Assembly (NCBI GenBank): GCA_023382535.1
Contig: JAHDWA010000085.1
Span: 1-35,570 of the forward strand
Reading direction: 5' to 3'
Origin: Anaerolineae bacterium
GTDB lineage: Bacteria; Chloroflexota; Anaerolineae; 4572-78; J111
DNA length: 35,570 nucleotides
Part shown: positions 14,485-24,700 of the stretch, in pieces
How the letters are laid out: the number at the start of each line of letters is the position of its first letter
How positions within the stretch are numbered: position 1 is the stretch's first letter
Notes under the pieces: model-generated
The model's database searches: none
Seen by the model: the letters and a program-made list of their open reading frames with translations, nothing else
Told to the model about the DNA's origin: nothing
Translations under genes and position numbers: made by a program

Positions 14485-17400
14485 ATGCTCACATACAGGA
14501 AGTTTCTGGCAGGGTTCCTATTGGTAAGCCTGGCATTTTTGATGAGTTCGCTGGCTTCCGCCAATGCTCGACCGCTTGGCTCACCCCCACTCTTCAATCA
14601 GCCTCCACCACTCCAGACTCAGCCGATTTCGCCGACTGAAACAATCCTGGATGTCTTCATCACCGAAGAAGGCATTTTTCCTCCTGTGCTGGCCGTTTCT
14701 CCCGGCGATACTATCCAGTGGACCAATCAGACCAGCCAGACTCAACGCCTGCAAGGCAGCGGCACGTCCAGCCCCACGACTATTTATCTCCCGCTTGTCG
14801 TCAAAGGTTCAGATACTCAAAGCGGCAGCTCAGCCGGTGAGACCCCTGCTGCCAGCAAGAACTTCGCCGGTCCAGAAACCAACTGGCAAAGCGGCGAAAT
14901 CCCCCCCGGCGACTCATTTAGCCGCGTTTTTGATTGGGCGGGTGAGTATCCTTATCTCCTGACCGATTCTCCTAGCCTAAGCGGTACGGTTGTTGTTGAA
15001 ACGCCTGAAATAGCCGTCCTCAGCTCCTCAACCTTGATCGTCACAACCATGGCTGATGAGCTGAACAATAACGACAAATGTAGCCTGCGCGAAGCCATCA
15101 TTGCCGCCAACACCAATAAAGCTGTGGGCGCCTGCCCTGCCGGTAATAGCTATTATGATGACACCATCATTTTGGACAGCGGCACGTATAACCTGACTAT
15201 CCCAGGGAAGAATGAAGATGCCGCTACTACTGGCGACCTGGATATTAAGAGCAAAATAAAAATTGTCGGCGCCAGCGACGGGCAAACCGTTATTGATGCC
15301 AGCGGCCTCTCCGACCGGGTCTTTCATATCCTTGGATATGGCAAGGCAGTTATTTCTAAAGTGACCATTGAACGCGGGTCTGGCAGCTATGGCGGCGGCA
15401 TTTACAATGTCGGTACGCTGACGCTCAACCACAGCAGTGTGCTGAGCAGCACAGCCAGCGGTAATTTTGGCGGCGGCCTCAAGAATGACGGCACTGCCAC
15501 GCTCAATAACAGCACGGTCAGCGGTAATAGCGCCGAATACGGGGGCGGCATTTACAACCGGGGCAGTTTAATCCTCAAAAACAGCACCCTCAGCGGCAAT
15601 ACGGCTAAAAAATATGGCGGCGGCATTAAGAATCAAGGCACGCTGAAGCTGAACAACACCACCATCAGCGCCAACATCAGCGAGGACAAAGGCGGCGGTG
15701 TCCTGAATTACAGCTATGGCAAGACTTACCTTAAGAACACCATCATCGCCGGCAATAGCGCCCCTGACTCTACCCAGGCCGATTGTGGTTACCTCTCTAC
15801 CGGCAGCCAAAGTTTTTACAGCCAGGGCTACAATTTAGTAGGCCCCGGCTGCCCCAGCAACGGGACGGGTGACCAAACCGCTGCCGATCCTCGCCTCGGC
15901 CCTTTGCAGAACAACGGCGGCACTACCTTTACCCATGCGCTGCTGCCTGACAGCCCGGCGATTGACGGGGGTAACCCCAATGGCTGTAAAGATAGTAGCG
16001 GCGACCTCCTGAAAACCGATCAGCGCGGCGAACCCCGGCCGGTGGATGGCAACAACGATACGACCGTCCGTTGTGATATCGGTGCTTTTGAAGCCCAGCT
16101 AACAGATCCAGCCCAAACCAGCCCGTACACGGTCAATGTTGCCACTGATACCAACGATGGCGTTTGCAGCCAGGCCAATTGCTCTTTACGTGAGGCCATT
16201 AATGCCGCAAACACTCACCCCAACGACGGCCAACGTGATGAAGTCCATTTCAATATCCCTCCAGGTGGCCCGCAGACCATCCCGCTCAGCAGCACCCTCA
16301 CCATTACCGACCCGGTCATACTTGACGGCCTCGCCAACCAACCCACCGCCAGTTGTGACCCGCTCAATTTGCTTATTACGCTAGACGGCATTAACGCTGG
16401 CCCGAACGCCGATGGCTTGAACATCACCGGCGGCGGTACCACCGTGCGCGGCTTGATTATTACCCGTTTCGGGCAGAACGGCCTGCGTTTGGATACTAAC
16501 GGAGGCAACGTGCTTGAATGTAATGCCATCGGCACAGATGCCAGCGGAGCAAGCGGCCTGGGCAATACCGCCGCGGGTGTGTTTATAAGCAACGCCTCTA
16601 ATAATATGATCGGAGGAACGGTTCCCATCTCCGGCAACCTCATCTCTGGTAACGGCGGGGCTGGGATTGTGATCTCTGGCACCACCGCAGCCACCAATAC
16701 CATTCGCTTCAATACGGTCTTTTCCAACACCGGCCTGGGCATTGACCTGGGCGGCGATGACGTTACGCCCAATGACCCCGGTGACCCGGATACAGGCCCC
16801 AATAACCTGCAAAACCTCCCGGTTTTGAGCGGGGCCTTCCTCAATGGAAGCGACACCCAGGTTGAAGGCCGGCTGAACAGCACCCCCGGCACTCCGTTCA
16901 CTCTCGAATTCTTTGCTAACCCCACCTGCGATCCCACTTACTTTGGCGAAGGTGAAACGTTCCTGGGCGCTACCTCGGTGACAACGGATGAAAATGGTGA
17001 TGCCATATTTGTGGGAGCGAACGCCTTCTCTGTTGTTCCGGCCCTGCCGGAAGACATGTTTGTCACCGCTACAGCCACCGGCCCTGGTGGCACCTCGGAG
17101 TTTTCCCAGTGCGTGCCGGTCAGCCTGGGTAATGACTCCTGGCCGACGGCGTTCTCGCTCAACTCAAGTGGCAACGCCTTCCAGGCGTCGTATGACCAAT
17201 TTCTGGACAAAGCGGGCCAGTCCCGCTGGTTCAAATTTACCGTGCAGCCCAACAGCCAGGTCATCGTCACCCTGACCAATTTACCGGAAAACTACGATCT
17301 GACAATTTACAAGGACATCCAGGCCGCCTTTGACGAACTGACCTTGCCAGATGACGAGCAAGACCTTATCAAATTAAATGCTGAATTTGCGACCGATGCC

Positions 17401-20400
17401 TTTGCCGGCGATGCAGTCGCGCGCGGCTCCCGCGCCCCGGATGCGATTGCCCGCGGCTCCCGCGCCCCCGACGCTTTTGCCGTGGGGGCTTTCTCGCCGG
17501 ATGCGATTGCGCGCGGCTCCCGCGCCCCGGATGCGATTGCCCGCGGCTCCCGCGCCCCCGACAGTTTCGCGCCCGATGCCTATGCCCCCGACGCTTATGC
17601 GCCTGACGCCCTGGCGCGCGGCTCCCGCGCCCCGGAAGCGATTGCGCGCGGCTCCCGCGCCCAGGATGCCTTCTCCAGCGCCCAGACCCGCAGTTTGATT
17701 GGTATCTCGGCGTTTGAAGGGACGGCCAGCGAAGGTGTGATCGTCAATACCTGGAATAACACCGGCGATTTTTATGTGCGCGTCAAGGGACGCAACGGGG
17801 CTTTCAGCCTGGCTCAGAAATTTCATCTGGAAGTAGAACTGCTTCCCGGCTCCTGTGGCGATGTTAGCCCTATTCAACTGCCTCCTTTTGCCGCCGGTGG
17901 CCCTGGTTTTAAGACCATCGTTCTAACGGATTTGGATCGAATGGAAGGCAGCGCTGACGATAAGGCCGCTCTCATAGCGCGTCTTAACAGCTTCATAGCC
18001 CGCCCTGAAGTTGCCGGTGTTGTGGTTGACGTGGGCGACTGGGTGGCGGACTTAAATGTTCAAGCCGACAATAACCCTGAGTGTCCCTACGCCAAGAACC
18101 TGGTGGCCTTAGGCATTAAAGATATAGTCAAGGCCTATCGGAACGCGAACCCGGACCTGGCTTACGTGGTCATCGTCGGCAACGACGATGTCATTCCCTT
18201 CTTCCGCTATCCTGACCGGGCGCTGCTTGGCCCCGAGTCAGATTTTATCCCGCCCGTTGATCCCTTCACGGCTTCAGAAGCCAGCCTGCGGCTTGATTAT
18301 GTGCTGGGCCAGGATGAGTATGGCTCGCAGGTTGACCTGTCAATGCAGGTCAGCACCTTGCCTATTCCAGATTTGGCTGTGGGCCGCCTGGTGGAAACAG
18401 CGTCCGATGCCACCCACATCTTAGATACTTACCTGGCTTCCAATGGAGTCATCAGCTCCAATTCGGCCCTCGTCACCGGTTATGATTTCTTTGCCGACGC
18501 CGCCGAGCAGATTCAGGGGCAGCTCGAAAGTGGGCTTGGCCGCCCTGCCGATACGCTTATCACGGCGCGGGAGGTATCCCCCCTGGACGACAGCGCCTGG
18601 ACTGCCGACCAGTTGCGCAACCAGTTAGATACTCGGCACGATGTAATTTTCCTGGGTGGCCACTTCAGCGCCAGCAGCGCTCTCGCTGCCGATTACGAAA
18701 GCCGCTTCCTGTCCACCGAACTGTTCTCGCCGTCAATAGATTTGGAGAATGCCCTGATCTTCAGTATCGGCTGTCATTCTGGCTACAATATTGTCAATAG
18801 TCACGGGATTCCTGGCATTACCGCCGAACCGGACTGGGCCCAGGCTTTTGCCCAAAAGGGCGCGACCTTTATCGGCGGTACCGGCTATCAGTACGGCGAT
18901 ACCGATTTCCTGGAGTACAGCGAGCGAATCTATCTTGAATTTAGCCGGCAGCTACGCACCGGTTCAGGGTCAGTCTCTATTGGACCGGCCCTGGTCAAGG
19001 CCAAGCAAATCTACCTGGCCCAGACGCCGCAACTGCGCGCCCTGCACGAGAAGTCTCTGCTTGAGGCGACCCTCTTCGGGCTGCCGATGTTGAGCATCAA
19101 TATGCCCGGCGCACGCCTCGACCCACCGAGTGATGCCACCATCGTCACCGGCGTGGGCGATGCCCCCGCTGCTACCCTGGGCTTGAAAATTGCCGACATC
19201 TCCCTGGATTCGGACGATCTCACGATGGATACCAGCACCGTGGCGCTTCAGGATATAGACGATCCCGAAACGACGGTCGAGGCGCTCTATCTTTCCATTA
19301 ACGGCAATGTGCTCACTCATCCGGGGGAACCGGTTTTGCCCCTACTGGTACGTAATGTGACCGGGCCGGGCACGCTGGTGCTGCGCGGGGTAGGGTTCCG
19401 GGGTGGTAATTACGCCGATTTACCCAATGTCCGGGCCTTAACCGGGGCGCCCACCACCGAAATCCGCAGTGTCCATACGCCCTTCTTCTCCGATGTCTTC
19501 TATCCAATTCAGCCGTGGAGTGTAAATTACTTTGAGGCCCTGGCCAATGGAGGAACCACCACCCGCCTGGCGGTAACGCCCGCTCAGTTTAAATCTACCA
19601 TTCCCGGCTTTGAGCCCAATACCCTCCGCCGGTTTTCCGCCATGAACTTCCGCCTCTACTACAGCGACAATATGGATACTTTTAGCGGTTTCAGCCCGGC
19701 CCTGGCAGCGCCTCCGGTCATCGCCCAGGTGTCGGCCCCGCTCACCGAAGCAGGCGAGGTCAACTTTAGGATGAAGGTGATCGGCGACCCGGTGGCAGGT
19801 GTGCAAGAGGTTTGGATAACCTACACGGTGTGTTCATCCGATGATACCTGTAATGGCGTGTGGCAATCCGAGAACCTGGATCAAAATACTGGAGACTCGA
19901 CCCTGTGGGAAAAAACCTTGAACCTGGGTAGTAACCCGGAGAACGTCCGTTATATCGTGCAGGCGGCCAACGGGGTGGGGCTGGTCAGCATGGCCACAAA
20001 CCTGGGGGCCTATTACATTCCGGGTGTAGACGAAGATGCGCTGCCGGCAACCAGCCTTTCCCTAATAAATCCGCCCGATGTGGTTTCGTCCGGCCCTTAC
20101 GGTTCTGAAGCTACCTTTAAGGCCATCCTGAGAGATGAAAACAACGAAGTATTGAAAGACCGGCTGGTTAACTTTGGTTTGGGTGCGCAAAACGCCTCGA
20201 CAGTTACTGACGATACCGGGCAAGCCACTGTTACCCTGCCGCTGCTGGGCTTGCCCGGCACGTATGAGGTCCGGGCGGCCTTCCCCGGTACGGCTCAAGA
20301 AGCGGCCTCAGCCGCACCCAACACATTCGAGTTCGAAATCACCAAGCAAGGTACTGTCCTCTGCCTGGAGCCGCCATCCGCCAGCAACGACGAGGCCTGC

Positions 20401-21690
20401 GAAGCGCAGCCCGTTTCTGTCTCCGGGTTCGCCGGCGATAATGCCCTTCTGGTGGCTACCTTGACCGACGCTGCCGGACTGCGCCTGTTTGAGAAGAATG
20501 TGGTCTTTGTAGTTACCGGCAGTGGAGTCTTCTCGCACACCAGAACCGTCATTACGGACTTTGCGGGCCGCGCTCCTCTGGGGGACCTCCCTCTACCGCC
20601 CGGCGATTACACGGTTAAAGTCTACTTTAACGGCGCCATTCTCTTAAGTACAGGCCAAACCGTGACCCTGACAGACGCTCGCTATCATGCCTCGGTTCAA
20701 ACGGCTAACCTGAACCTGCGTAATAACCCGCCTGTAGCGGTCAATGATACTTACACAATTAATGAGGATACCGTTCTGACTGTGCCTGCTCCCGGCGTGC
20801 TGGGCAACGACACCGACACTGATAATGATGCGCTCACCGCAGTCCAGGTGACCGGCCCTGCCAAGGGTACTTTGACTCTTAATCCGGATGGCTCCTTCAC
20901 TTATGCTCCGAACGTTAACTTCAACGGAACCGATACCTTCACTTATCGAGCCAACGATGGCAGTCTGGATTCTCCTGACTCTAATGTAGCCACGGTCACC
21001 ATCAACGTCACGCCGGTCAACGATGCGCCGGTAGCCGTAAATGACGCTTACACCGTTACCCAGAAGAGCACGTTGACTGTCGCCGCTCCGGGTGTGTTGG
21101 GCAATGATACGGATGTTGAATTAGCCCCGCTCACGGCGATAAAGGTGACCGACCCCGGTCACGGCAGCCTGACCCTTAACGCCAATGGTTCCTTCACCTA
21201 CACCCCGGATCATAACTTCCAGGGGACCGACACTTTCACCTACAAAGCCAACGATGGCAGCGCGGATTCCAACCCGGCAACGGTGACCATTATGGTCAAG
21301 CCCAAAATACTGGATTGCTCAACGGCGAGACCTTACCCGGCGATCATTTGGGAGCCGAATAACAAACTCAAGCCGATCAGTATTAAGGATGCGGGTGATT
21401 ATGTGACAATTAAAATTGTCAGCATTTTCCAGGACGAGCGGGTGGGCAAGAACAAGTACACCAGTCCCGATGGTCAGGGTATTGGCACGTCAACCGCCTA
21501 CATTCGGGCTGAACGGGATGGTTCAGGGAACGGCCGGGTCTATCATATTAGCTTTACCGCCACCGACAAGCACGGCGGCTCATGCTCAGGCCTGGTGCGC
21601 GTTGCTGTGCCCCATGACCAAGACGGTGAGGTTGACCTGAACGCCATTGACGGCGGCGCTCTGTACGACTCGACCAAGAAGGATAAATAG
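14485..21690 (+). CDS. Giant exported protein: CSLREA beta-helices, pentad repeats, C25 (gingipain-like) peptidase, Ig/cadherin-like modules
   Basis: 2401 residues with a signal peptide ending near A28. In order: a cupredoxin-like module (about 45-175); a CSLREA motif (C199) with a right-handed beta-helix of 'GGGIYN/GGGLKN' turns (about 295-420) and a 'choice-of-anchor Q'-like end (430-545); a second CSLREA (C566) and beta-helix (about 620-780); a PPC-like beta-sandwich (about 883-1127) interrupted by 19 pentads (968-1062); a C25-type caspase-fold domain (about 1142-1535) with 'FLGGH1393FS' and 'SIGC1430HSG' as the His-Cys dyad; Ig-like/invasin-like modules (about 1745-2075); two VCBS/cadherin-like 'AVNDxYT...GVLGNDTD' repeats (2083-2178, 2181-2272); and a C-terminal 'CSGLVRVAVPHDQ...YDS' module. 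It is probably a secreted or surface adhesin-protease. No sortase motif, no C-terminal anchor. The module boundaries are my reading. Confidence 0.93.
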   Translation: MLTYRKFLAGFLLVSLAFLMSSLASANARPLGSPPLFNQPPPLQTQPISPTETILDVFITEEGIFPPVLAVSPGDTIQWTNQTSQTQRLQGSGTSSPTTIYLPLVVKGSDTQSGSSAGETPAASKNFAGPETNWQSGEIPPGDSFSRVFDWAGEYPYLLTDSPSLSGTVVVETPEIAVLSSSTLIVTTMADELNNNDKCSLREAIIAANTNKAVGACPAGNSYYDDTIILDSGTYNLTIPGKNEDAATTGDLDIKSKIKIVGASDGQTVIDASGLSDRVFHILGYGKAVISKVTIERGSGSYGGGIYNVGTLTLNHSSVLSSTASGNFGGGLKNDGTATLNNSTVSGNSAEYGGGIYNRGSLILKNSTLSGNTAKKYGGGIKNQGTLKLNNTTISANISEDKGGGVLNYSYGKTYLKNTIIAGNSAPDSTQADCGYLSTGSQSFYSQGYNLVGPGCPSNGTGDQTAADPRLGPLQNNGGTTFTHALLPDSPAIDGGNPNGCKDSSGDLLKTDQRGEPRPVDGNNDTTVRCDIGAFEAQLTDPAQTSPYTVNVATDTNDGVCSQANCSLREAINAANTHPNDGQRDEVHFNIPPGGPQTIPLSSTLTITDPVILDGLANQPTASCDPLNLLITLDGINAGPNADGLNITGGGTTVRGLIITRFGQNGLRLDTNGGNVLECNAIGTDASGASGLGNTAAGVFISNASNNMIGGTVPISGNLISGNGGAGIVISGTTAATNTIRFNTVFSNTGLGIDLGGDDVTPNDPGDPDTGPNNLQNLPVLSGAFLNGSDTQVEGRLNSTPGTPFTLEFFANPTCDPTYFGEGETFLGATSVTTDENGDAIFVGANAFSVVPALPEDMFVTATATGPGGTSEFSQCVPVSLGNDSWPTAFSLNSSGNAFQASYDQFLDKAGQSRWFKFTVQPNSQVIVTLTNLPENYDLTIYKDIQAAFDELTLPDDEQDLIKLNAEFATDAFAGDAVARGSRAPDAIARGSRAPDAFAVGAFSPDAIARGSRAPDAIARGSRAPDSFAPDAYAPDAYAPDALARGSRAPEAIARGSRAQDAFSSAQTRSLIGISAFEGTASEGVIVNTWNNTGDFYVRVKGRNGAFSLAQKFHLEVELLPGSCGDVSPIQLPPFAAGGPGFKTIVLTDLDRMEGSADDKAALIARLNSFIARPEVAGVVVDVGDWVADLNVQADNNPECPYAKNLVALGIKDIVKAYRNANPDLAYVVIVGNDDVIPFFRYPDRALLGPESDFIPPVDPFTASEASLRLDYVLGQDEYGSQVDLSMQVSTLPIPDLAVGRLVETASDATHILDTYLASNGVISSNSALVTGYDFFADAAEQIQGQLESGLGRPADTLITAREVSPLDDSAWTADQLRNQLDTRHDVIFLGGHFSASSALAADYESRFLSTELFSPSIDLENALIFSIGCHSGYNIVNSHGIPGITAEPDWAQAFAQKGATFIGGTGYQYGDTDFLEYSERIYLEFSRQLRTGSGSVSIGPALVKAKQIYLAQTPQLRALHEKSLLEATLFGLPMLSINMPGARLDPPSDATIVTGVGDAPAATLGLKIADISLDSDDLTMDTSTVALQDIDDPETTVEALYLSINGNVLTHPGEPVLPLLVRNVTGPGTLVLRGVGFRGGNYADLPNVRALTGAPTTEIRSVHTPFFSDVFYPIQPWSVNYFEALANGGTTTRLAVTPAQFKSTIPGFEPNTLRRFSAMNFRLYYSDNMDTFSGFSPALAAPPVIAQVSAPLTEAGEVNFRMKVIGDPVAGVQEVWITYTVCSSDDTCNGVWQSENLDQNTGDSTLWEKTLNLGSNPENVRYIVQAANGVGLVSMATNLGAYYIPGVDEDALPATSLSLINPPDVVSSGPYGSEATFKAILRDENNEVLKDRLVNFGLGAQNASTVTDDTGQATVTLPLLGLPGTYEVRAAFPGTAQEAASAAPNTFEFEITKQGTVLCLEPPSASNDEACEAQPVSVSGFAGDNALLVATLTDAAGLRLFEKNVVFVVTGSGVFSHTRTVITDFAGRAPLGDLPLPPGDYTVKVYFNGAILLSTGQTVTLTDARYHASVQTANLNLRNNPPVAVNDTYTINEDTVLTVPAPGVLGNDTDTDNDALTAVQVTGPAKGTLTLNPDGSFTYAPNVNFNGTDTFTYRANDGSLDSPDSNVATVTINVTPVNDAPVAVNDAYTVTQKSTLTVAAPGVLGNDTDVELAPLTAIKVTDPGHGSLTLNANGSFTYTPDHNFQGTDTFTYKANDGSADSNPATVTIMVKPKILDCSTARPYPAIIWEPNNKLKPISIKDAGDYVTIKIVSIFQDERVGKNKYTSPDGQGIGTSTAYIRAERDGSGNGRVYHISFTATDKHGGSCSGLVRVAVPHDQDGEVDLNAIDGGALYDSTKKDK
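17386..17670 (+). repeat. 19 consecutive pentads (x-A-P/R-D/G-A/S) inside the giant gene
   Basis: Translated residues 968-1062 divide without a break into 19 five-residue units: FATDA, FAGDA, VARGS, RAPDA, IARGS, RAPDA, FAVGA, FSPDA and so on. Position 2 is always Ala or Ser, position 5 Ala or Ser, and position 1 is aromatic/aliphatic or Arg. At DNA level the commonest unit is a 30-base GC-rich pair coding IARGS-RAPDA. The array sits in a loop of a PPC-like domain. Confidence 0.9.
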
Positions 21691-21715
21691 GCGGCTTGAG
21701 AGGATTAAGGATATC

Positions 21716-21754
21716 GCCATCCAGTTTTCAAACCAAGTTTGAGAACTGGGTGGC
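21716..21754. terminator. Long hairpin between convergent genes
   Basis: 18-base arms (21716-21733 and 21737-21754) pair throughout, with two G-U wobbles, around a 3-base loop CAA. It lies between the stops of the giant gene (21690) and the cyclase gene (21790). No strong T-tract follows on either strand, so it may be a structural 3' end or a REP-like element. Confidence 0.6.
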
Positions 21755-21789
21755 TAATGATGGGATGGGGTAATTTAGCGGACTGCGGT

Positions 21790-24700
21790 TCAATTAGCCT
21801 GGAAGGCGTAATCAATTGCTTCTTCCAACGACATAGCCCGGCCCTCCGCCGTGGCTACCGCTGCTGCTTCACCCAGGATTTGCCTGGCCGGTTCCAGCAG
21901 ACTTTCAAGTTTGGCCTGATCGGCGGGAGGGCGAGGGGCTTGTATGGCCTCACGGAGTGTCTGAGCAGCGCCAACCAAACGCAGCGCGCGCTCTGGCTGT
22001 CCCTGGTGAGCAGCCAGACTCCCAATATCTTCTAAGGCATACGCAATGCCCCACTTATTGCCCAAACCTCGATCAATGGTCAGACTTTCTTCATAGAGGG
22101 CGCGCGCCGAGACATAATCCCCCTGGTTCCGGGCCAGATTTCCCAGGTTGTTAAGAATATCTGAGATCTTTGATCTGTCGCCAACTTCCCGTTGGAAAGC
22201 CAGGGCGCTCTCCAGGTGGGTGCGGGCTGCTTCATAATCACCTTGATCCAGGGCCAGATATCCCAAATTGTTAAGCGAAACGGCAATCGCCCACTTGTCG
22301 CCCAACTCTCGCTGAAGCTCCAGGCTTTCCTGGTAGAGCTTGTAAGCTGACTCGTAGTCGCCCTGTTCATGCGCATCAAGACCAAAATTGATGAGAATCT
22401 TAGCGACATTAGTTTTGTCGCCCAACTCGCGCCGGATGGCCAGGCTCTCTTGATAGAGGGCGCTGGACATAGTGTAGTCGCCCTGTTGAGCCGCCAATGA
22501 GCCGCTGTAATGAAGCACCTGGCCAACCCCGGCCCGGTCTCCCAGGGCCTCAAACCCGGTCCGTGCCTGCTCAAACCAGGTTAAGGCTTCGGCGTATAAC
22601 CCCTGTTTTCTGAGCAGCTCGCCGATAGCAGTTTGGCACCAGGCCTGGGCTGACCGGTCATCGAGCTGCTCCGCCAGCTTCAAAGTTTGTTGCAACAAAT
22701 CGCCAGCCTCAGTCCACTGTCCCACCAGTTGCAGTACCTCACTCAACTTGAGCATAACCGTTACCTGTTCTTGTTCAGCCAGCAGCGGTAAAACTCGTTG
22801 GTAGTAACTGATCGCCACTTCGTTGGCATAGTTGGCTTGAGCTGCTTCCCCGGCTTTACGCAGATACTCCCGTTTCTTGGCCTCGTTCTGGCTGCGTTCA
22901 TAATGAAATGCCAGCAGGTCAATAAACTGCTCAAGGCTCTTACTATAGGCTCGTTCAATAAACCAGGCTAACTGCTCGTGCAGAACCGCCCGGGTGGCAT
23001 AGGGTAAGCTTTCATAGGCCACCTCCTGGGTAACTACGTGTTTAAAGAGATAGGTCAACTCCGGCTCGGGAGTGTCCATGGGGATAAGGTCCATGCGGCT
23101 CAGGACGTCCAGATCAGCTTTAATACGATGAGGTTCACCCAAATCCGGGTAAACGCCCCACAACCAGGCTGCTCTAAACAAACGGCCAATCACGCTGGCG
23201 ACCTTAACCAAACTCTTTTGGCCTTCGCTGAGCTGGTCAATCCGGCTGAGAATCAGGCTGTGAAGACTGGCCGGCAGGTCAAGCCGCTCCAGCGCTTCGC
23301 TGTTGTGCAGGTCAAAACCCTGCAATTGAAGGTAATTTACCAATTCTTCGATGTAGAAGGGGTTACCCTGGGCGCGGGCGGTGATTCGCTCCCCTAACCC
23401 GGGCGGCACTTCCGTTTGAGTGCCAAAAAACTGCTGCAGCTTGAGGGTAATGAGCCGTTCCGCTTCCGGCAAAGTAAAGTCGGCCAGGGTAATCTCTGTG
23501 AAATGAGCCAACAGGCTTATCCGGGGAGCCTGTAAACGCTCCAAATCGAGCGGCCGGTAGGCCAGTACCAGCAGCACCGGCAGGTCGGCAATGGTGCGGC
23601 CAATTTCCTCCAGCAGATCGTGCGACAGGGGGTCAAGCCAGTGCAGGTCTTCCAGGATGATGAGCATGGGAGTTTTTTTGGCCCGTGCCCGCAGGCAATC
23701 CACCAGTAACGATTCCAGGGAGGTCTTGCGCAGCTTGGCGTCAAAGGTACGGGTCAGGTCATTATCAGGGATTGGCAGGTTGAGCACGACCCCTAAAAGA
23801 GGCAGGCGGGGAACTAGGGCCGGATCAATCAGGGTGAGCTGTCGCTCCAACTCCTTCACCTGCTCGGACACATCCCCCACCAGCTCGAGGCCAAAGAAAT
23901 CGCGCCAGATTGTCTGCCAGGCTAAATAACTGATGTTCGTACCATAGGATTGGCATTCACCGCCATAACCAACCATGTGGTGGTCGTTGGCCGTGTGAAT
24001 GACCTCGGCCACGAGGCGTGATTTCCCCATGCCTGCCTCGGCCGTAATAGCGACGATTTGGCCGTGCCCGGCGAGGGCCTGCGTCAACTTCTGCTCGACC
24101 AGGGCCAATTCAGCTTCCCGGCCCACCATTGGCAAAGCGTACCTTGGCTCTAACAGGTGAGTGGCGCGGCGTTCCTTCCGCCCTGCCAAACTAAAGGCTA
24201 TAACTGGCTCAGCTTTGCCTTTCACCCTCAGGGGGGGCAGACTCTCCCAGGTAAGCGTGTCGGCAGTGGCCTGCTTGGCCGTAGCGCTGACCAAAACCTG
24301 GCCCGGCGCGGCGGCCTGCATGAGCCGGGCCGCCAGATTTACGTCATCGCCCATAACCCCGTAGGTCCGGCGCATCGTCCCTCCGTAAGCGCCGGTGAAG
24401 ATTTGGCCCTGGCTGATGCCAATTTTGACGTCGTTAATAAAATCCAGCGTTGCCGGAAGATGCTGTAATTCGAGCGCCGCCGATGCAGCGCGCAGCGCAT
24501 CGTCCTCGTGGGCAATCGGCGCGCCAAACGCAGTGTAAAGATAACTGCCCTTATCACCGACGGTTAATTGCAGCAGGTAGCCTTCGTAACGAGCCAGGAT
24601 GGTCTGCACCCAGCGCATGTAGGCATCGAGTTTGGTTCCGGCGGCCTCGTCACCATCGTAGTCAATGCCGGTAAAACTGAGAAACAGCACCACCGCCGGG

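Noticed and set aside
14331..14597. Minus-strand frame overlapping the start of the giant gene
   Set aside because: It covers the signal-peptide codons and ribosome site of the giant gene and shows no recognisable domain.
17386..17670. CRISPR array or minisatellite of regulatory DNA
   Set aside because: Units are in frame, code a regular pentad and have no unique spacers of constant length.
17374..17877. Minus-strand frame across the pentad array
   Set aside because: Gly/Ala/Arg-rich translation follows from the GC-rich repeat; no ribosome site or family resemblance.
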